A DNA stretch of 64,000 nucleotides from an uncultured Eubacteriales bacterium (GTDB taxonomy: Bacteria; Bacillota; Clostridia; Christensenellales; Aristaeellaceae), in contig ONJM01000011.1 in NCBI GenBank assembly GCA_900318145.1, forward strand, positions 21,112 to 85,111, given 5' to 3'. The translations under genes and the position numbers were made by a program. The first letter of the stretch is position 1. Every line of letters begins with the position of its first letter. The notes below the pieces were generated by a model that worked only from the letters and a program-made list of their open reading frames with translations, did no database searches and was not told the origin of the DNA. This document shows, in pieces, positions 33,064 through 42,972 of this stretch.

Positions 33064-33964
33064 AACTGATCCCGCTGCTTTTCAGACCTTTCAGGAAATC
33101 CCCGGGCAGGGGCGCCTGAAAGGTCATTTTTTCGTGAGTGCGCGGATGAGCGAAACTCAGGCTCCTTGCGTGAAGCATAAGGCAGGGCACCTTTGCGCCC
33201 TTTTCGTATCCGTACAGGGGATCCCCGCATACCGGGTGCTGAATGCTCCGCATATGCACCCGGATCTGATGGGTCCGCCCGGTAAGGATATGTACATCCA
33301 GCAGGGTGCATTCCCTTCCCCGGGCAATCACTTTCCATTCCGTCACCGCTTCCCGCCCGTCCGGATCCACCGCCATCTTTTTCCGGTCTTTTTTGCTCCG
33401 GCCGATCGGAGCTTCCACGGTGCCCGCGTCTTCCTTCATGACGCCTTCTGTCAGCGCCAGGTAATGCTTTTCGATTTCCCGGTCCTTCAGCATCCTGCTC
33501 AGTTCCGCCTGCGTCTCATCGTTCTTCGCCACCATCATGACGCCGCTGGTATCCTTGTCCAGCCGGTGCACAATCCCCGGCCGCTTTTCTCCCCCGATGC
33601 CGCTGAGCTCGTCCAGGTTCCCCAGCAGCGCGTTCACAAGCGTCCCGCCGCTGTGCCCGGCCGCGGGGTGCACCACCATCCCCCGTGGTTTTACCACCAC
33701 CGCCAGATCCGCGTCCTCATAAAGAATCTCAAGCGGGATATCCTCCGCCTGCGGCACGGGATCCCTCGGCGCGGGAATCGTCAGGATCACTTCCCGCCCC
33801 GCCGGGGGCTTCGTACCCGCCTTCCGGCATGGTTCCCCCGCCAGCAGGCAAAACCCTTCCTCCATCAGCGCCGCCGCCCGGCTCCGGCTGATCTCCGCGG
33901 CCTCGCTGAGCTGCACATCCAGCCGCCGCCCGTCGGTGATCAGTTGAATAACTTTTTCTTCCAT
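33044..33964 (-). CDS. rluD: 23S rRNA pseudouridine synthase, RluD/RluA family
   Basis: The protein has 306 residues: an S4 domain (LDVQLSEAAEISRSRAAAL) followed by the synthase domain with catalytic GIVHRLDKDTSGVMMVAKN and the tail motif LDVHILTGRTHQIRVHM. It modifies uridines in 23S rRNA. The last 20 bases overlap the convergent RmlD-like gene, and its coding 3' end contains that gene's terminator. It lies downstream of lspA, the common Firmicutes pair. Confidence 0.95.
   Translation of the reverse strand: MEEKVIQLITDGRRLDVQLSEAAEISRSRAAALMEEGFCLLAGEPCRKAGTKPPAGREVILTIPAPRDPVPQAEDIPLEILYEDADLAVVVKPRGMVVHPAAGHSGGTLVNALLGNLDELSGIGGEKRPGIVHRLDKDTSGVMMVAKNDETQAELSRMLKDREIEKHYLALTEGVMKEDAGTVEAPIGRSKKDRKKMAVDPDGREAVTEWKVIARGRECTLLDVHILTGRTHQIRVHMRSIQHPVCGDPLYGYEKGAKVPCLMLHARSLSFAHPRTHEKMTFQAPLPGDFLKGLKSSGISFTDSCP
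33085..33132 (+). terminator. Terminator of the RmlD-like gene, embedded in the rluD coding region
   Basis: An 11-base stem GACCTTTCAGG with its complement, then ATTTTTT, lies 22 bases after the plus-strand stop. All of it is translated on the other strand as the end of RluD. Confidence 0.85.
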
Positions 33965-33991
33965 AGCTTTCCTTTCATTGCGGCCGGTGAG

Positions 33992-34432
33992 TCATTGTTT
34001 GATGAACAGCAGACGGATCATCACCAGCGCGCATCCCGCGCACAGGCAGGCGTCCGCCACATTGAAAACGGCAAAACGGACAAACAGGAATTCAATCATA
34101 TCCGGAACATATCCGAACCAGAGCCGGTCGATCATGTTTCCAGCGGCGCCGCCCAGCATCATCATCAGGCCGGCAAGGCTCAGGGGATGCAGCTGCTTTT
34201 TCCGCAGGTACAGAAAAGCCGCGATGATCACCGCCAGGCTGAACACCCCGGGAAGCCGCGGATATCCGTTCAGCAGGGAAAAAGCGATACCGGTATTCTC
34301 GGCGTAGCGCAGACCCACCACGCCGGAAATCAGCACCGTTCCGCCTTCCGGAATCCCGGGTGCCAGGATTTTCGTAATCCGGTCCGCAATGAGCACCGCC
34401 AGGGCTGTCAGCCATGGCCAGCAGCGTTTCAT
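33992..34432 (-). CDS. lspA: Signal peptidase II (lipoprotein signal peptidase)
   Basis: The protein has 146 residues and four membrane helices. Catalytic Asp motifs GNMIDRLWFG and FNVADACL are present, as is the YAENTGIAFSLL box. It cleaves prolipoproteins before the lipidated Cys; at least two lipoproteins are coded in this window. The start is either ATG at 34432 or an adjoining TTG at 34435; AAAGGAG lies seven to ten bases upstream. Confidence 0.94.
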   Translation of the reverse strand: MKRCWPWLTALAVLIADRITKILAPGIPEGGTVLISGVVGLRYAENTGIAFSLLNGYPRLPGVFSLAVIIAAFLYLRKKQLHPLSLAGLMMMLGGAAGNMIDRLWFGYVPDMIEFLFVRFAVFNVADACLCAGCALVMIRLLFIKQ

Positions 34433-34502
34433 CAAAGCATGTCTCCTTTTTCTGTGGATTTATCCCTGTTGTTCCTGCCGGCTTTTGTGCCGGACCGCGC
34501 CG

Positions 34503-37500
34503 TCACTCCGCGGCGGTTTCCGCCTTCGGTTCTTCCGCGGCCTTCTGTTCCTCCAGCAGTTCATTCACCCGCCGGCACAGTTTCCGCATCACCTTCAGCC
34601 CTTCCGTAACAAGCTCCGCGTCTTTCTGCGCGTCAACCTTCAGCATCAGCCGGAAAGGCGCCCGGGCGGTGAGGGAAAGCCTGCCGTCCGTCTCCGCAAT
34701 CGCCTGCAGGAACACCTTCGCGTCCGGAACGTACCGCTCGTCCAGCTTCATGGACAGGCCTTCCTTTCCCCTGCTGACGACGCTGACGCCGACCCGGTTG
34801 CACAAAGCCCGGAGCTGGCTCACATCCAGCAGGGTTTCCGTCTGGACCGGCAGTTCGCCGTAACGGTCGATCAGTTCGTCCGTCACATCCGCCCGTTCCT
34901 CATCCGTTACGACGGAAGCGATCCGCTTGTACATCTCCATCCGCTGTTTTTCTTCCGCCACATAATCCGTACCCAGGAACGCGTCCACCCGCAGGTCCAC
35001 GCGGGTTTCCAGATCTCTCGTTTCCCGTCTGCCCTGCACCTCCGCCAGCGTTTCCTCCATCAGCCTGCAGTACATGTCATAGCCCACCGCGGCCAGATGT
35101 CCGTGCTGTTCCGGTCCCAGAATATTTCCGGCACCCCGGATCTCGAGGTCCCGCATGGCGATGCGGAAGCCGGCGCCGAACTCTGTGAATTCCCGGATCG
35201 CGGAAAGCCGCTGCTGGGCAGTCTCCGTCAGAATCTTGTCCGTCCGCACGGTAAAGTACGCGTACGCCTGGCGGTTGCTCCGGCCCACCCGGCCGCGCAG
35301 CTGATACAGCTGGCTCAGGCCGAAGCGGTCCGCGTCAAATACAATGAGCGTATTGGCCCCGGGCACGTCCAGCCCGTTCTCAATAATCGTGGTGCACAGC
35401 AGCACGTCATAATTTCCCGCGTAGAAATCCATCATCACGTCCTCGAGCTGGTGCTCCCGCATCTGCCCGTGCGCCACGCCGATGTGAGCTTCCGGCACCA
35501 GCGCGCGGAGCCGCTCGTAGAATGCCGCGATGCTCCGTACCCGGTTGTACAGGAAATACACCTGTCCGCCCCGGCTCAGCTCCCGCAGAATCGCGTCCCG
35601 GATCAGAGCGTCGGAATACTCTGTCACCACCGTCTGCACCGGGATCCGGTCCTCCGGGGGCGTTTCCAGCACGCTCATATCCCGGATACCGGTCATACTC
35701 ATATGCAGCGTCCGCGGAATCGGCGTCGCGCTGAGCGTCAGCACATCCACCTGCCGCTTCATATTTTTGATGGTTTCTTTGTGAGCTACGCCGAAGCGCT
35801 GCTCCTCGTCCACGATCAGCAGTCCCAGGTCCTTGAATTTCACGTCTTTTGCCAGCAGGCGGTGCGTTCCGATGATCATGTCGATATCCCCGGCCGCCAG
35901 CCTTGCCAGTATTTCCTTCTGCTCCTTCGGGGTCCGGAACCGGCTCAGGTAGTCCACCCGCGCCCCCGTGTTACGGAACCGCTTCACCACGGTATTGTAG
36001 TGCTGCTGGACCAGGATGGTGGTAGGTGCCAGCAGCGCCGCCTGCTTGTTGTCCGCGATCGCCTTGAAGGCTGCCCGCAGGCTCACCTCCGTCTTGCCGT
36101 AGCCCACATCGCCGCAAAGCAGGCGATCCATATTCCGGTGGCTTTCCATGTCCGCCGCGATCTCCCGCACGCTCTGCGCCTGATCGACTGTCAGCTCCCA
36201 CGGAAACTCGTCCTCAAATTCCCGCTGCCACGCTGTATCCGGTCCGAAGGCGTATCCTGTTTCCCGGCTCCGCTCGGCATACAGCGCCTTCAGGTCAAAC
36301 GCCATCGCCTTCAGGCTTTCCTTGACTTTGCCTTTCTGCCGTGCCCATTCCCCGCCGCCCAGGCGGTTCAGTTTCGGTGTCTGTCCGGGATTGCCGATAT
36401 ACCGCTGGACCCGTTCCAGCTGCTCCACCGGCACATACAGCTTGTCATTCCCGTCATATTGAATCAGCAGATAGTCCCGCCAGGTACCTTCGCTCTGGAT
36501 CCGGGTCATACCCTGGTAGATACCGACGCCGTGGTCTTCATGAACCACATAGTTTCCGACCTTCAGGTCCGTGAAGGTGGAAATCCTCTCCCCGGAGTAT
36601 TTCCGGCTCTTGCTCTTCCGGTATCCCTCGCCCCAGATATCCGCGTCGGACACCACCACGGTCCCGGTTTTCTTCAGGATAAACCCGTTCCGCAGCGTCA
36701 TGGGCAGGATGACAGCCTTTCCGGGTTCCGCCTCCCGGGGCTGCTCGCTGAATTCCGCGCTTTCCCCCAGTTCCCGCAGGCTTTCCTCCAGCCGTTTCCC
36801 CCGGGAGCTTCCGCCGGAGAGCAGATAGATCCGGAATCCGGCGGTTTTCCAGCCCGTCAGGTCATTTTTCAGCGTGCGGATCTGCCCGCCGTACCCCGGA
36901 ATTCCGGTCCCTTCCGTATTGACCACCGTATCCGGCCGGATCCCGCCGAGCCCGAGCAGCATTTCTGTCAGCACGCCGGCGGGAACATCCCCCATCTCCC
37001 GGCGCACGGTGTCCCAGTCTGCCAGCAGGTTTTCCTGCCCGTTCACAGCTTCGCCCCTGGCGACGGCGGAAGCCAGATCCTCTGCGAACCCGCAGATCCG
37101 TTCTTCAATCCGCGTCCGCAGGCGGTCCGGTTCGCACAGCAGAATCAGGTCCGGACGGAACCAGTCGCATACGGTCGCGGTCTCATCCGTCAGCACCGTG
37201 ATCCATGCCCGTGTCCGCCGGAAAGGGATTCCGGCTTCCAGGCTGTCCGCGTCCTCCAGCAGGCGGTTCATGCGCCGTTCTGTTTCCGCGGTTTCCGCTG
37301 CCCTGTATCCCGCTTCCTTCACCGCGGGCGCGACCACCCTGTCAAACAGTGCTGCGTCATCTTCGTCATCCTCGGGCAGCGGCGGCAGTTCCGGCAGTTC
37401 CGGCATCAGGTTCACCGGCTGCTTCCGGCCGCCTTCCTCCCCGAGTGCTTTCCGCATCCGTTCCGCCGCGGCGGGATACGCGTCCTCCTCCAGCAGCGCT

Positions 37501-38183
37501 TCGCAGGCCGGCGCCAGGACCGCCTGCTCCGCGGCGTTCAGGCTCCGCTGGCTGATACAGTCAAACTCCCGCAGGCTGTCAATCTCGTCGTCAAAAAACT
37601 CCATCCGGATCCCCTGGCTTAATGCCGGAGGATATACGTCCAGGATCGAGCCGCGCAGGGCGAATTGTCCCTTGCCTTCAACCATGCCGACCCGCTCGTA
37701 TCCCATCCGGCTCAGCCGCCGTGACAGCTCCGCCGGGGCGATCCGGTCTCCCGGGCGCAGCGTCAGCATAATCTCCCGGAAAGGTTCCGGCCGGCCCATC
37801 CGCTGCGCCATAGCTTCGGCGCCGGTACACAGCACGCGGACTCCGCCCGAGGCCACCGCGCTCAGTGCTTCCAGCCGCCGCCAGCTGTTTTCCAGGCTCC
37901 CGGCCGCCCTTGTCAGGTCAATTTCGCCGCCGGGAAGAAAGGCCGCTTCCCCTGTGAGCTGGCGCACGTCGTCCGCCGCCCTGGAAGCTTTCAGGTCGTT
38001 CTCCGTGATCAGCAGGGTTCTCTTTCCGGCCTTCGCCGCGCGGCAGGCAAGCACCGCAGCCAGCGTCGCGTTGACGCCCGTCAGGGCAACCGTTTCGCCG
38101 GGCGCTGCCGCAAGCAGCGCCTCCTCTCCGGGAATCTTTATTGAATCCAGCAATGTATCATTACCTTTCTTATCATGTATCAT
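34503..38183 (-). CDS. mfd: Transcription-repair coupling factor Mfd
   Basis: The protein has about 1226 residues. A UvrB-like N-terminal module and the RNA-polymerase-interacting domain ([16 protein letters not shown]) come first. The translocase core has Walker [33 protein letters not shown] and [19 protein letters not shown], followed by the TRCF tail. Mfd pushes stalled RNA polymerase off DNA and recruits UvrA. The exact start is unsure: ATG at 38183 fits the gap after pth but has no clear ribosome-binding site. It is co-directional with pth, as in Bacillus. Confidence 0.96.
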   Translation of the reverse strand: MIHDKKGNDTLLDSIKIPGEEALLAAAPGETVALTGVNATLAAVLACRAAKAGKRTLLITENDLKASRAADDVRQLTGEAAFLPGGEIDLTRAAGSLENSWRRLEALSAVASGGVRVLCTGAEAMAQRMGRPEPFREIMLTLRPGDRIAPAELSRRLSRMGYERVGMVEGKGQFALRGSILDVYPPALSQGIRMEFFDDEIDSLREFDCISQRSLNAAEQAVLAPACEALLEEDAYPAAAERMRKALGEEGGRKQPVNLMPELPELPPLPEDDEDDAALFDRVVAPAVKEAGYRAAETAETERRMNRLLEDADSLEAGIPFRRTRAWITVLTDETATVCDWFRPDLILLCEPDRLRTRIEERICGFAEDLASAVARGEAVNGQENLLADWDTVRREMGDVPAGVLTEMLLGLGGIRPDTVVNTEGTGIPGYGGQIRTLKNDLTGWKTAGFRIYLLSGGSSRGKRLEESLRELGESAEFSEQPREAEPGKAVILPMTLRNGFILKKTGTVVVSDADIWGEGYRKSKSRKYSGERISTFTDLKVGNYVVHEDHGVGIYQGMTRIQSEGTWRDYLLIQYDGNDKLYVPVEQLERVQRYIGNPGQTPKLNRLGGGEWARQKGKVKESLKAMAFDLKALYAERSRETGYAFGPDTAWQREFEDEFPWELTVDQAQSVREIAADMESHRNMDRLLCGDVGYGKTEVSLRAAFKAIADNKQAALLAPTTILVQQHYNTVVKRFRNTGARVDYLSRFRTPKEQKEILARLAAGDIDMIIGTHRLLAKDVKFKDLGLLIVDEEQRFGVAHKETIKNMKRQVDVLTLSATPIPRTLHMSMTGIRDMSVLETPPEDRIPVQTVVTEYSDALIRDAILRELSRGGQVYFLYNRVRSIAAFYERLRALVPEAHIGVAHGQMREHQLEDVMMDFYAGNYDVLLCTTIIENGLDVPGANTLIVFDADRFGLSQLYQLRGRVGRSNRQAYAYFTVRTDKILTETAQQRLSAIREFTEFGAGFRIAMRDLEIRGAGNILGPEQHGHLAAVGYDMYCRLMEETLAEVQGRRETRDLETRVDLRVDAFLGTDYVAEEKQRMEMYKRIASVVTDEERADVTDELIDRYGELPVQTETLLDVSQLRALCNRVGVSVVSRGKEGLSMKLDERYVPDAKVFLQAIAETDGRLSLTARAPFRLMLKVDAQKDAELVTEGLKVMRKLCRRVNELLEEQKAAEEPKAETAAE

Positions 38184-38229
38184 GCCGCTGACCGTCCGTG
38201 TCACTCCCGGGCAGCGCGAAGGATCCTTA

Positions 38230-38820
38230 TCAGCCGCTGACTTTCCGTTCCGCACACAGGCGCATGGCGGCGTCAATTCCCTTTTCCGCCCATTCCGCCG
38301 CGCATTCCGCCGCTGTTTCGAAGGCTTCCGCCATCCGGGGCTGCTCTTCGGGACCCGGGCGTCCCAGCACCCATGAAACAAGGTCTTCCCCCTTCGGCCG
38401 ATCCCCGGTGCCTACCCGGATCCGCGGGAAATCTTCCCTTCCTGTTTCCGCCACGATGCTCCGCATCCCGTTATGGGTTCCCGCGCCGCCCGATGCCCGC
38501 ATCCGGACCGCGCCCGGCTTCAGGTCTATGTCGTCGTATATGATCAGGGTGTTTTCCGGCTTCACCCCGTACCGGGCGGAAATCTTCTTCACCGCCTCGC
38601 CGCTGTTGTTCATATAGGTCAGCGGCTTGCACAGGATAACCTTCCGCACCCCGTCCGTCCATTCCGCTTCCGCCCAGGGCTGCAGCATCTTTTTCCGCAG
38701 CCGCACCCCGTACTTTTGTTCCAGCAGGCCGATCACCTCAAACCCCGCGTTGTGGCGCGTATGGGCGTATTTGTCCCCGGGATTTCCCAGGCCGATGATC
38801 AGCAGGTACTTCTTTTCCAT
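38230..38820 (-). CDS. pth: Peptidyl-tRNA hydrolase
   Basis: The protein has 196 residues. YLLIIGLGNPGDKYAHTRHNAGF contains the catalytic His, and the region around KPLTYMNNSGEAV and the metal-free active site motif DDIDLKPGAVRMRASGGAGTHNG are typical. It releases tRNA from prematurely ended peptides. The start at 38820 has GGAGG five bases upstream; longer frames upstream have no such signal. Confidence 0.96.
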   Translation of the reverse strand: MEKKYLLIIGLGNPGDKYAHTRHNAGFEVIGLLEQKYGVRLRKKMLQPWAEAEWTDGVRKVILCKPLTYMNNSGEAVKKISARYGVKPENTLIIYDDIDLKPGAVRMRASGGAGTHNGMRSIVAETGREDFPRIRVGTGDRPKGEDLVSWVLGRPGPEEQPRMAEAFETAAECAAEWAEKGIDAAMRLCAERKVSG

Positions 38821-38848
38821 ATAATCCTCCGTTCGCTCAATGGTCGCC

Positions 38849-38871
38849 CAAGTCCCTTGGAGCGGGACTTG
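38849..38871. other. Hairpin in the pth-asnA spacer
   Basis: A CAAGTCCC stem with GGGACTTG and a seven-base loop lies about 30 bases upstream of pth. The 249-base divergent spacer holds no ORF that I can support; the asnA side has a plausible TAAACT -10 near 39032 but no clear -35. Confidence 0.4.
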
Positions 38872-39069
38872 TTCTTCCTTTCGCGCTGACGATCTCAGAT
38901 CGCCAAAAACACCTTGCAGCGAAGAGGCTCCGCCCCTCCGCTCCGCACAGTTTCTCATGTTTTCAGGGCAGTGTCAAGAGCCGCCCCGGCACTGAGTACA
39001 TAAGAAATGCTTTTCTCTTCCCGGTTCCGGTGGTAAACTGACTTTAGTTTTTTTCAGGAGGAATGCAAA

Positions 39070-40074
39070 ATGAATCTGATCATTCCGAAGAATTACAATC
39101 CCGTGCTGGATCTGCGGGATACGGAAATCGCCATCAAGCTCGTCAAGGACTTCTTTGAAACGGAGCTGGCCAGGGCCCTGAATCTGACCCGTGTTTCCGC
39201 GCCCATCATGGTCACGCCCGAATCCGGCCTGAACGATAATCTGAACGGTGTGGAGCGCCCTGTCTCCTTCGATGTGAAGGAAACCGGCCAGCAGGTTGAA
39301 ATCGTGCATTCCCTGGCCAAATGGAAGCGGCAGGCCCTGAAAACCTACGGGTTTTCCGTCGGAGAAGGCCTGTATACCGATATGAACGCCATCCGGCGGG
39401 ACGAAGTGACGGACAATATCCATTCGATCTTTGTGGACCAGTGGGACTGGGAGCGGATCATGGCTCCCTCCGAGCGCAATGAAAGCTTCCTGAAGGACAT
39501 CGTCCGCCGCATCTATCTGACCCTGCGGAAAACCGAAGGCTTCGTCTGCGCCCATTATCCGCATATCCGTCCGGAGCTGCCGGATCAGATTTCCTTCGTC
39601 ACGACCCAGGAACTGGAGGACCGTTACCCGGATCTTTCCTCCAAGGAACGGGAATACATGGCCGCGAAGGAATACGGCGCCGTATTCCTGATGCAGGTGG
39701 GCGGCGCCCTGAAAAGCGGAAAAATCCATGACGGCCGTGCCCCGGACTATGACGACTGGTCCCTGAACGGCGATATTCTGCTGTACGATCCCCTGCTGGA
39801 TATCTCCCTGGAGGTTTCCTCCATGGGCATCCGCGTGGATCCGGAAACGCTTATGAAGCAGCTGAAAATCCGCGGCTGCGAGGAGCGGGCGGAGCTGCCC
39901 TTCCAGAAGGCGCTGCTTGCCGGCGAACTGCCCCAGACCATCGGCGGCGGTATCGGCCAGAGCCGCATGTGCGTCTATTTCCTCCGCAAGGCTCATGTGG
40001 GAGAGGTCCAGGCTTCCCTCTGGCCCGAGGAAGTGCAGCGGGCCTGCCATAACGCGAACATCCCGCTGCTGTAA
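39070..40074 (+). CDS. asnA: Aspartate-ammonia ligase (AsnA type)
   Basis: The 334 residues form a class II synthetase-like fold. They run from LIIPKNYNPVLDLRDTEIAI through VSAPIMVTPESGLNDNLNG and HSIFVDQWDWERIM to GGGIGQSRMCVYFLRKAHVG. It makes asparagine from aspartate and ammonia with ATP. CAGGAGG lies upstream of the ATG. It is a single gene with its own terminator. Confidence 0.97.
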   Translation: MNLIIPKNYNPVLDLRDTEIAIKLVKDFFETELARALNLTRVSAPIMVTPESGLNDNLNGVERPVSFDVKETGQQVEIVHSLAKWKRQALKTYGFSVGEGLYTDMNAIRRDEVTDNIHSIFVDQWDWERIMAPSERNESFLKDIVRRIYLTLRKTEGFVCAHYPHIRPELPDQISFVTTQELEDRYPDLSSKEREYMAAKEYGAVFLMQVGGALKSGKIHDGRAPDYDDWSLNGDILLYDPLLDISLEVSSMGIRVDPETLMKQLKIRGCEERAELPFQKALLAGELPQTIGGGIGQSRMCVYFLRKAHVGEVQASLWPEEVQRACHNANIPLL

Positions 40075-40106
40075 GCCGCGGGATATCGGTTCCGTCAAAA
40101 AAGTAT

Positions 40107-40139
40107 CGCCGGATTTCCGTCTCGGAAATCCGGCGTTTT
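40107..40139 (+). terminator. Terminator of asnA
   Basis: A perfect 13-base stem (CGCCGGATTTCCG with its complement) with a three-base loop is followed by TTTT. It also lies just beyond the stop of the convergent caspase-like gene. Confidence 0.9.
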
Positions 40140-40148
40140 CTGTATCCG

Positions 40149-42815
40149 TCAGTCTCCCAGCTGGAACAGGATCAGATTCGGTTCGCTGGACCAGAACTGC
40201 ATATGACTTTCAACAAGCGTCTTTGCGTACTGGTACGCTTCCCTGACAGAGACCATCCTGTCCCCGTTGCTGTCGCTTCTGACAGTAATCCAGCCGACGT
40301 GCTCGCCGCGGTCGTTGCAGTAATCGTATCCGCCCGCGCAGCAAAGCGCGTGAATCGGATTGTTGCGGGCATTGATGACATTGGTCGGAATAAAATTGTA
40401 CCAGTATCTCTCACTTCCCGCTTCGTCCACCTCGGCGCCGGAAATAATGGTATACTTCCTGCTGTTGTTGAACTCGCCCGCCTTGTTGGCGTTCTCGTCC
40501 TCCCTGAACGTGTTGATAAAGTTATTGTTGAATTCTTCCACTTCAGCGTCCGCGTCCGGCTGCGCTTCCGGATCCGCGCTCACTTCCGCTTCCGTGCTGA
40601 CATTCGCTGCTATAATCGTATCCGTAATCGCTTCCGTGCCCATGTCCGCTTCCGCGCCCGCACGGACATTCTCCCCGGTCAGAACCTCTGTTCCCGTCGT
40701 ATGATGAATGAAAGCGCCGGAGCCGCAGGAACCGAGCAGGATCACCACATGGTTGCTCTTCACTTTTGAATCCATGTGTTTTTTCAGCTCCGCCGGACGG
40801 ATATATTTACCGTCCGTTGTACACAGCGCGCCGGCCCACTTTTCACCGCTCCGCACAACGCCGTGCCCGATCCAGACAAAAATACATACGCTGTTGGGCC
40901 CCGCTTTCCCGAATGCGGACGTAATCCCGCTGTATACCTCTGACTGGGACGCGTTCATGACCATCTTGATTTTCTTTGTCTGTTTTGAAAAGATCTTTTC
41001 CAGTGCCGGCAGGTCAAACTTCGGGCTGCTCAGATTCTGGCATCCTTCCGCTCTTGAATAATCCGATTCACCGACTACAAAAACATAATACCATACGGGC
41101 GTAATATGGCTGATCTCGGTCCGCTGGCTCCTGAAACCCTTGCCGGCGGCTTTCACATATGCTTCGTATTCCTTGTGGCTTGTCACGGAAATAGCCGTTT
41201 TGGTCTGATCCCCGCTGACTTTCATTACTTTGTATTTTGACGCTCCGGTCTGTTTGTAGTAAACAAAATACTCTTCCGCCCCCGCCACCTGATTCCACCT
41301 GACGATCACCTTGTCCTCCGTGGAACTCTTGCTCAGCTTCACGACGCCGGGGGACGCCAGCCGGTATACTTTATCCGCCTTGGAAAATTCACTCCTGGCT
41401 CCGGATTTTCCGATTGCCCGAACTCTGTACTGGATGTATACTCCGGATCCTTTTCTGGTCGCGTTTGTTTTGTGGGTAAAGCCTGTCTTCTTCACCGTGC
41501 CGGCAAGCTTCCAGTCCTTCATCCCGTCTTTCTTCGCGTATACTTCGTATTTCGTCGCGCCGCTGATCTCGTTCCACTGGATGCTTACGCCGGTATTATT
41601 CTGCGCTATTTTCTGAATGACCGGCGTCTTCAATGAGGCGGCAGCGGTATACCTGAAGTTCACCGCGTTGCTGTATGTGCCGGCGTACCGGTTTCCCTTC
41701 AGCTTGCGGAAAGGAATAACCAGGTAATCATATGATTTTCCGTCCGAAACTTTGGTATCCGTAAACGCGGCTGTCGCTCCTTTTGTAATCGTCCTGTAGG
41801 GTTTCGATGAATACGCGCTCTGGGTATCCTGTTTCCGGTAGATATAATAACCCGTAGCCCAGTCCACCTTTGTCCATTCGATTCTCGGATATCCCTTGCC
41901 TGATTCTTTAACCGTCACCTTGCTCATCTTCAGCGCGGATACACGGCTGACGTCCGATACCGCTCTGACCTTTTTTGATTTCAGAACCCGGACACGGTAA
42001 TCGTATACATGTCCTTCCGTGAATTTGTAATCATTGTATTCAAAAAGCCCGTCATTGTTCCCCGCCGGTTTGTAGGAGGACGGTTTCCGCGTGGCGACGG
42101 TTTCCCATTTCCCGCCGTCCGTACGGCGCTGCAGCTCATAGGCGGATATATTGCTGAAACTGGCCAGCGCGTCCGTCCATGCGGCGTAAATGACAGGTTT
42201 CTTCACACCGGGATAATAGCCTACAACCGGCTTGGGCGCCTTCATGGTTTTCGTTTCGGTCGTGCTGCTCTCCTGGTCCTGTATAAACATGGGCATATCA
42301 GCCGGAAATTCGGTTTCGCCCTGCTCCGAATCATTGAAATCCTCGGCCGGTTCCTCCACTTCGGCGTCCGGATTCAGTTCTTCCGGCTCTTCCGTATCTT
42401 CCCCGTCCGCGGCCTCTTCCTCGGCTTCTTCTTCCTCTGCAGCTTCCCCGTCTTCCGGTTCCTCTTCCGCGAATTCGCCGTCCTCCGGCCACGCCTCCTC
42501 CGCTTCCTCTTCCGGCTCTGCTTCCGGGAATTCCTCTTCCGGTTCTTCCTCTTCGGGCTCCTCTTCCGCGGATTCTTCTTCCGTGGGTTCGCCGTCTCCG
42601 TATTCTTCTTCGATTAAATCCGCTTCTGTGGCCGTTTCTGTCACATATTCCTCGATTTCCGGCTCTTCCTCCTCAAATCCGATGTCCGTCTCCTCCTGTG
42701 CGGTATTTGTTCCCTGCGGAATACCTTCTTCCGCGCGAGTATACGCAGGAAGTTCGCACAGCAGCATGGCAAGCGCGCAAATCAGGGATATCAGCTGTTT
42801 CCGGAATCTGAACAT
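40149..42815 (-). CDS. Secreted caspase-fold peptidase with FN3 repeats and acidic linker
   Basis: The 888 residues begin with a signal peptide (MFRFRKQLISLICALAMLLC). A strikingly acidic Glu/Pro low-complexity segment (about 40-170) and four to five fibronectin-III-like domains (about 190-590) follow. The C-terminal caspase/C11-like domain contains FVWIGHGVVR (His651) and VVILLGSCGSGAF (Cys697), a complete His-Cys dyad. The substrate is unknown; clostripain and C13 families share the fold. It is exported and probably acts at the cell surface. GGAGG precedes the ATG. Confidence 0.8.
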   Translation of the reverse strand: MFRFRKQLISLICALAMLLCELPAYTRAEEGIPQGTNTAQEETDIGFEEEEPEIEEYVTETATEADLIEEEYGDGEPTEEESAEEEPEEEEPEEEFPEAEPEEEAEEAWPEDGEFAEEEPEDGEAAEEEEAEEEAADGEDTEEPEELNPDAEVEEPAEDFNDSEQGETEFPADMPMFIQDQESSTTETKTMKAPKPVVGYYPGVKKPVIYAAWTDALASFSNISAYELQRRTDGGKWETVATRKPSSYKPAGNNDGLFEYNDYKFTEGHVYDYRVRVLKSKKVRAVSDVSRVSALKMSKVTVKESGKGYPRIEWTKVDWATGYYIYRKQDTQSAYSSKPYRTITKGATAAFTDTKVSDGKSYDYLVIPFRKLKGNRYAGTYSNAVNFRYTAAASLKTPVIQKIAQNNTGVSIQWNEISGATKYEVYAKKDGMKDWKLAGTVKKTGFTHKTNATRKGSGVYIQYRVRAIGKSGARSEFSKADKVYRLASPGVVKLSKSSTEDKVIVRWNQVAGAEEYFVYYKQTGASKYKVMKVSGDQTKTAISVTSHKEYEAYVKAAGKGFRSQRTEISHITPVWYYVFVVGESDYSRAEGCQNLSSPKFDLPALEKIFSKQTKKIKMVMNASQSEVYSGITSAFGKAGPNSVCIFVWIGHGVVRSGEKWAGALCTTDGKYIRPAELKKHMDSKVKSNHVVILLGSCGSGAFIHHTTGTEVLTGENVRAGAEADMGTEAITDTIIAANVSTEAEVSADPEAQPDADAEVEEFNNNFINTFREDENANKAGEFNNSRKYTIISGAEVDEAGSERYWYNFIPTNVINARNNPIHALCCAGGYDYCNDRGEHVGWITVRSDSNGDRMVSVREAYQYAKTLVESHMQFWSSEPNLILFQLGD

Positions 42816-42863
42816 ATTAACCTCCAGAGGATATGTTATTTTTGAGTATTTTCCTCTTCCGCC

Positions 42864-42891
42864 ATTTTATCATTTTCAGCCCTGAAGGCAA
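42864..42891 (-). promoter_or_regulatory. Promoter of the caspase-like FN3 gene
   Basis: On the minus strand: -35 TTGCCT, 16 bases, -10 TAAAAT, about 50 bases before the start. Confidence 0.55.
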
Positions 42892-42922
42892 TGTTTCATC
42901 TGGTATGCCGGCAGAATACAGG

Positions 42923-42944
42923 AAAAACCGGCCTCAGGCCGGTT
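42923..42944 (-). terminator. Terminator of the L,D-transpeptidase gene
   Basis: On the minus strand AACCGGCC and GGCCGGTT close a three-base loop, followed by TTTTT. It lies 30 bases after the stop codon. Confidence 0.88.
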
Positions 42945-42972
42945 CTTCCGATCCATGTTTTCGGTTGTATAT

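Noticed and set aside
34389-37622. A 1077-codon open frame on the plus strand opposite mfd
   Set aside because: mfd is certain on the other strand; in GC-rich DNA the opposite strand of a long gene often stays open. The translation has no recognisable domain and is rich in His, Arg, Gln and Phe.
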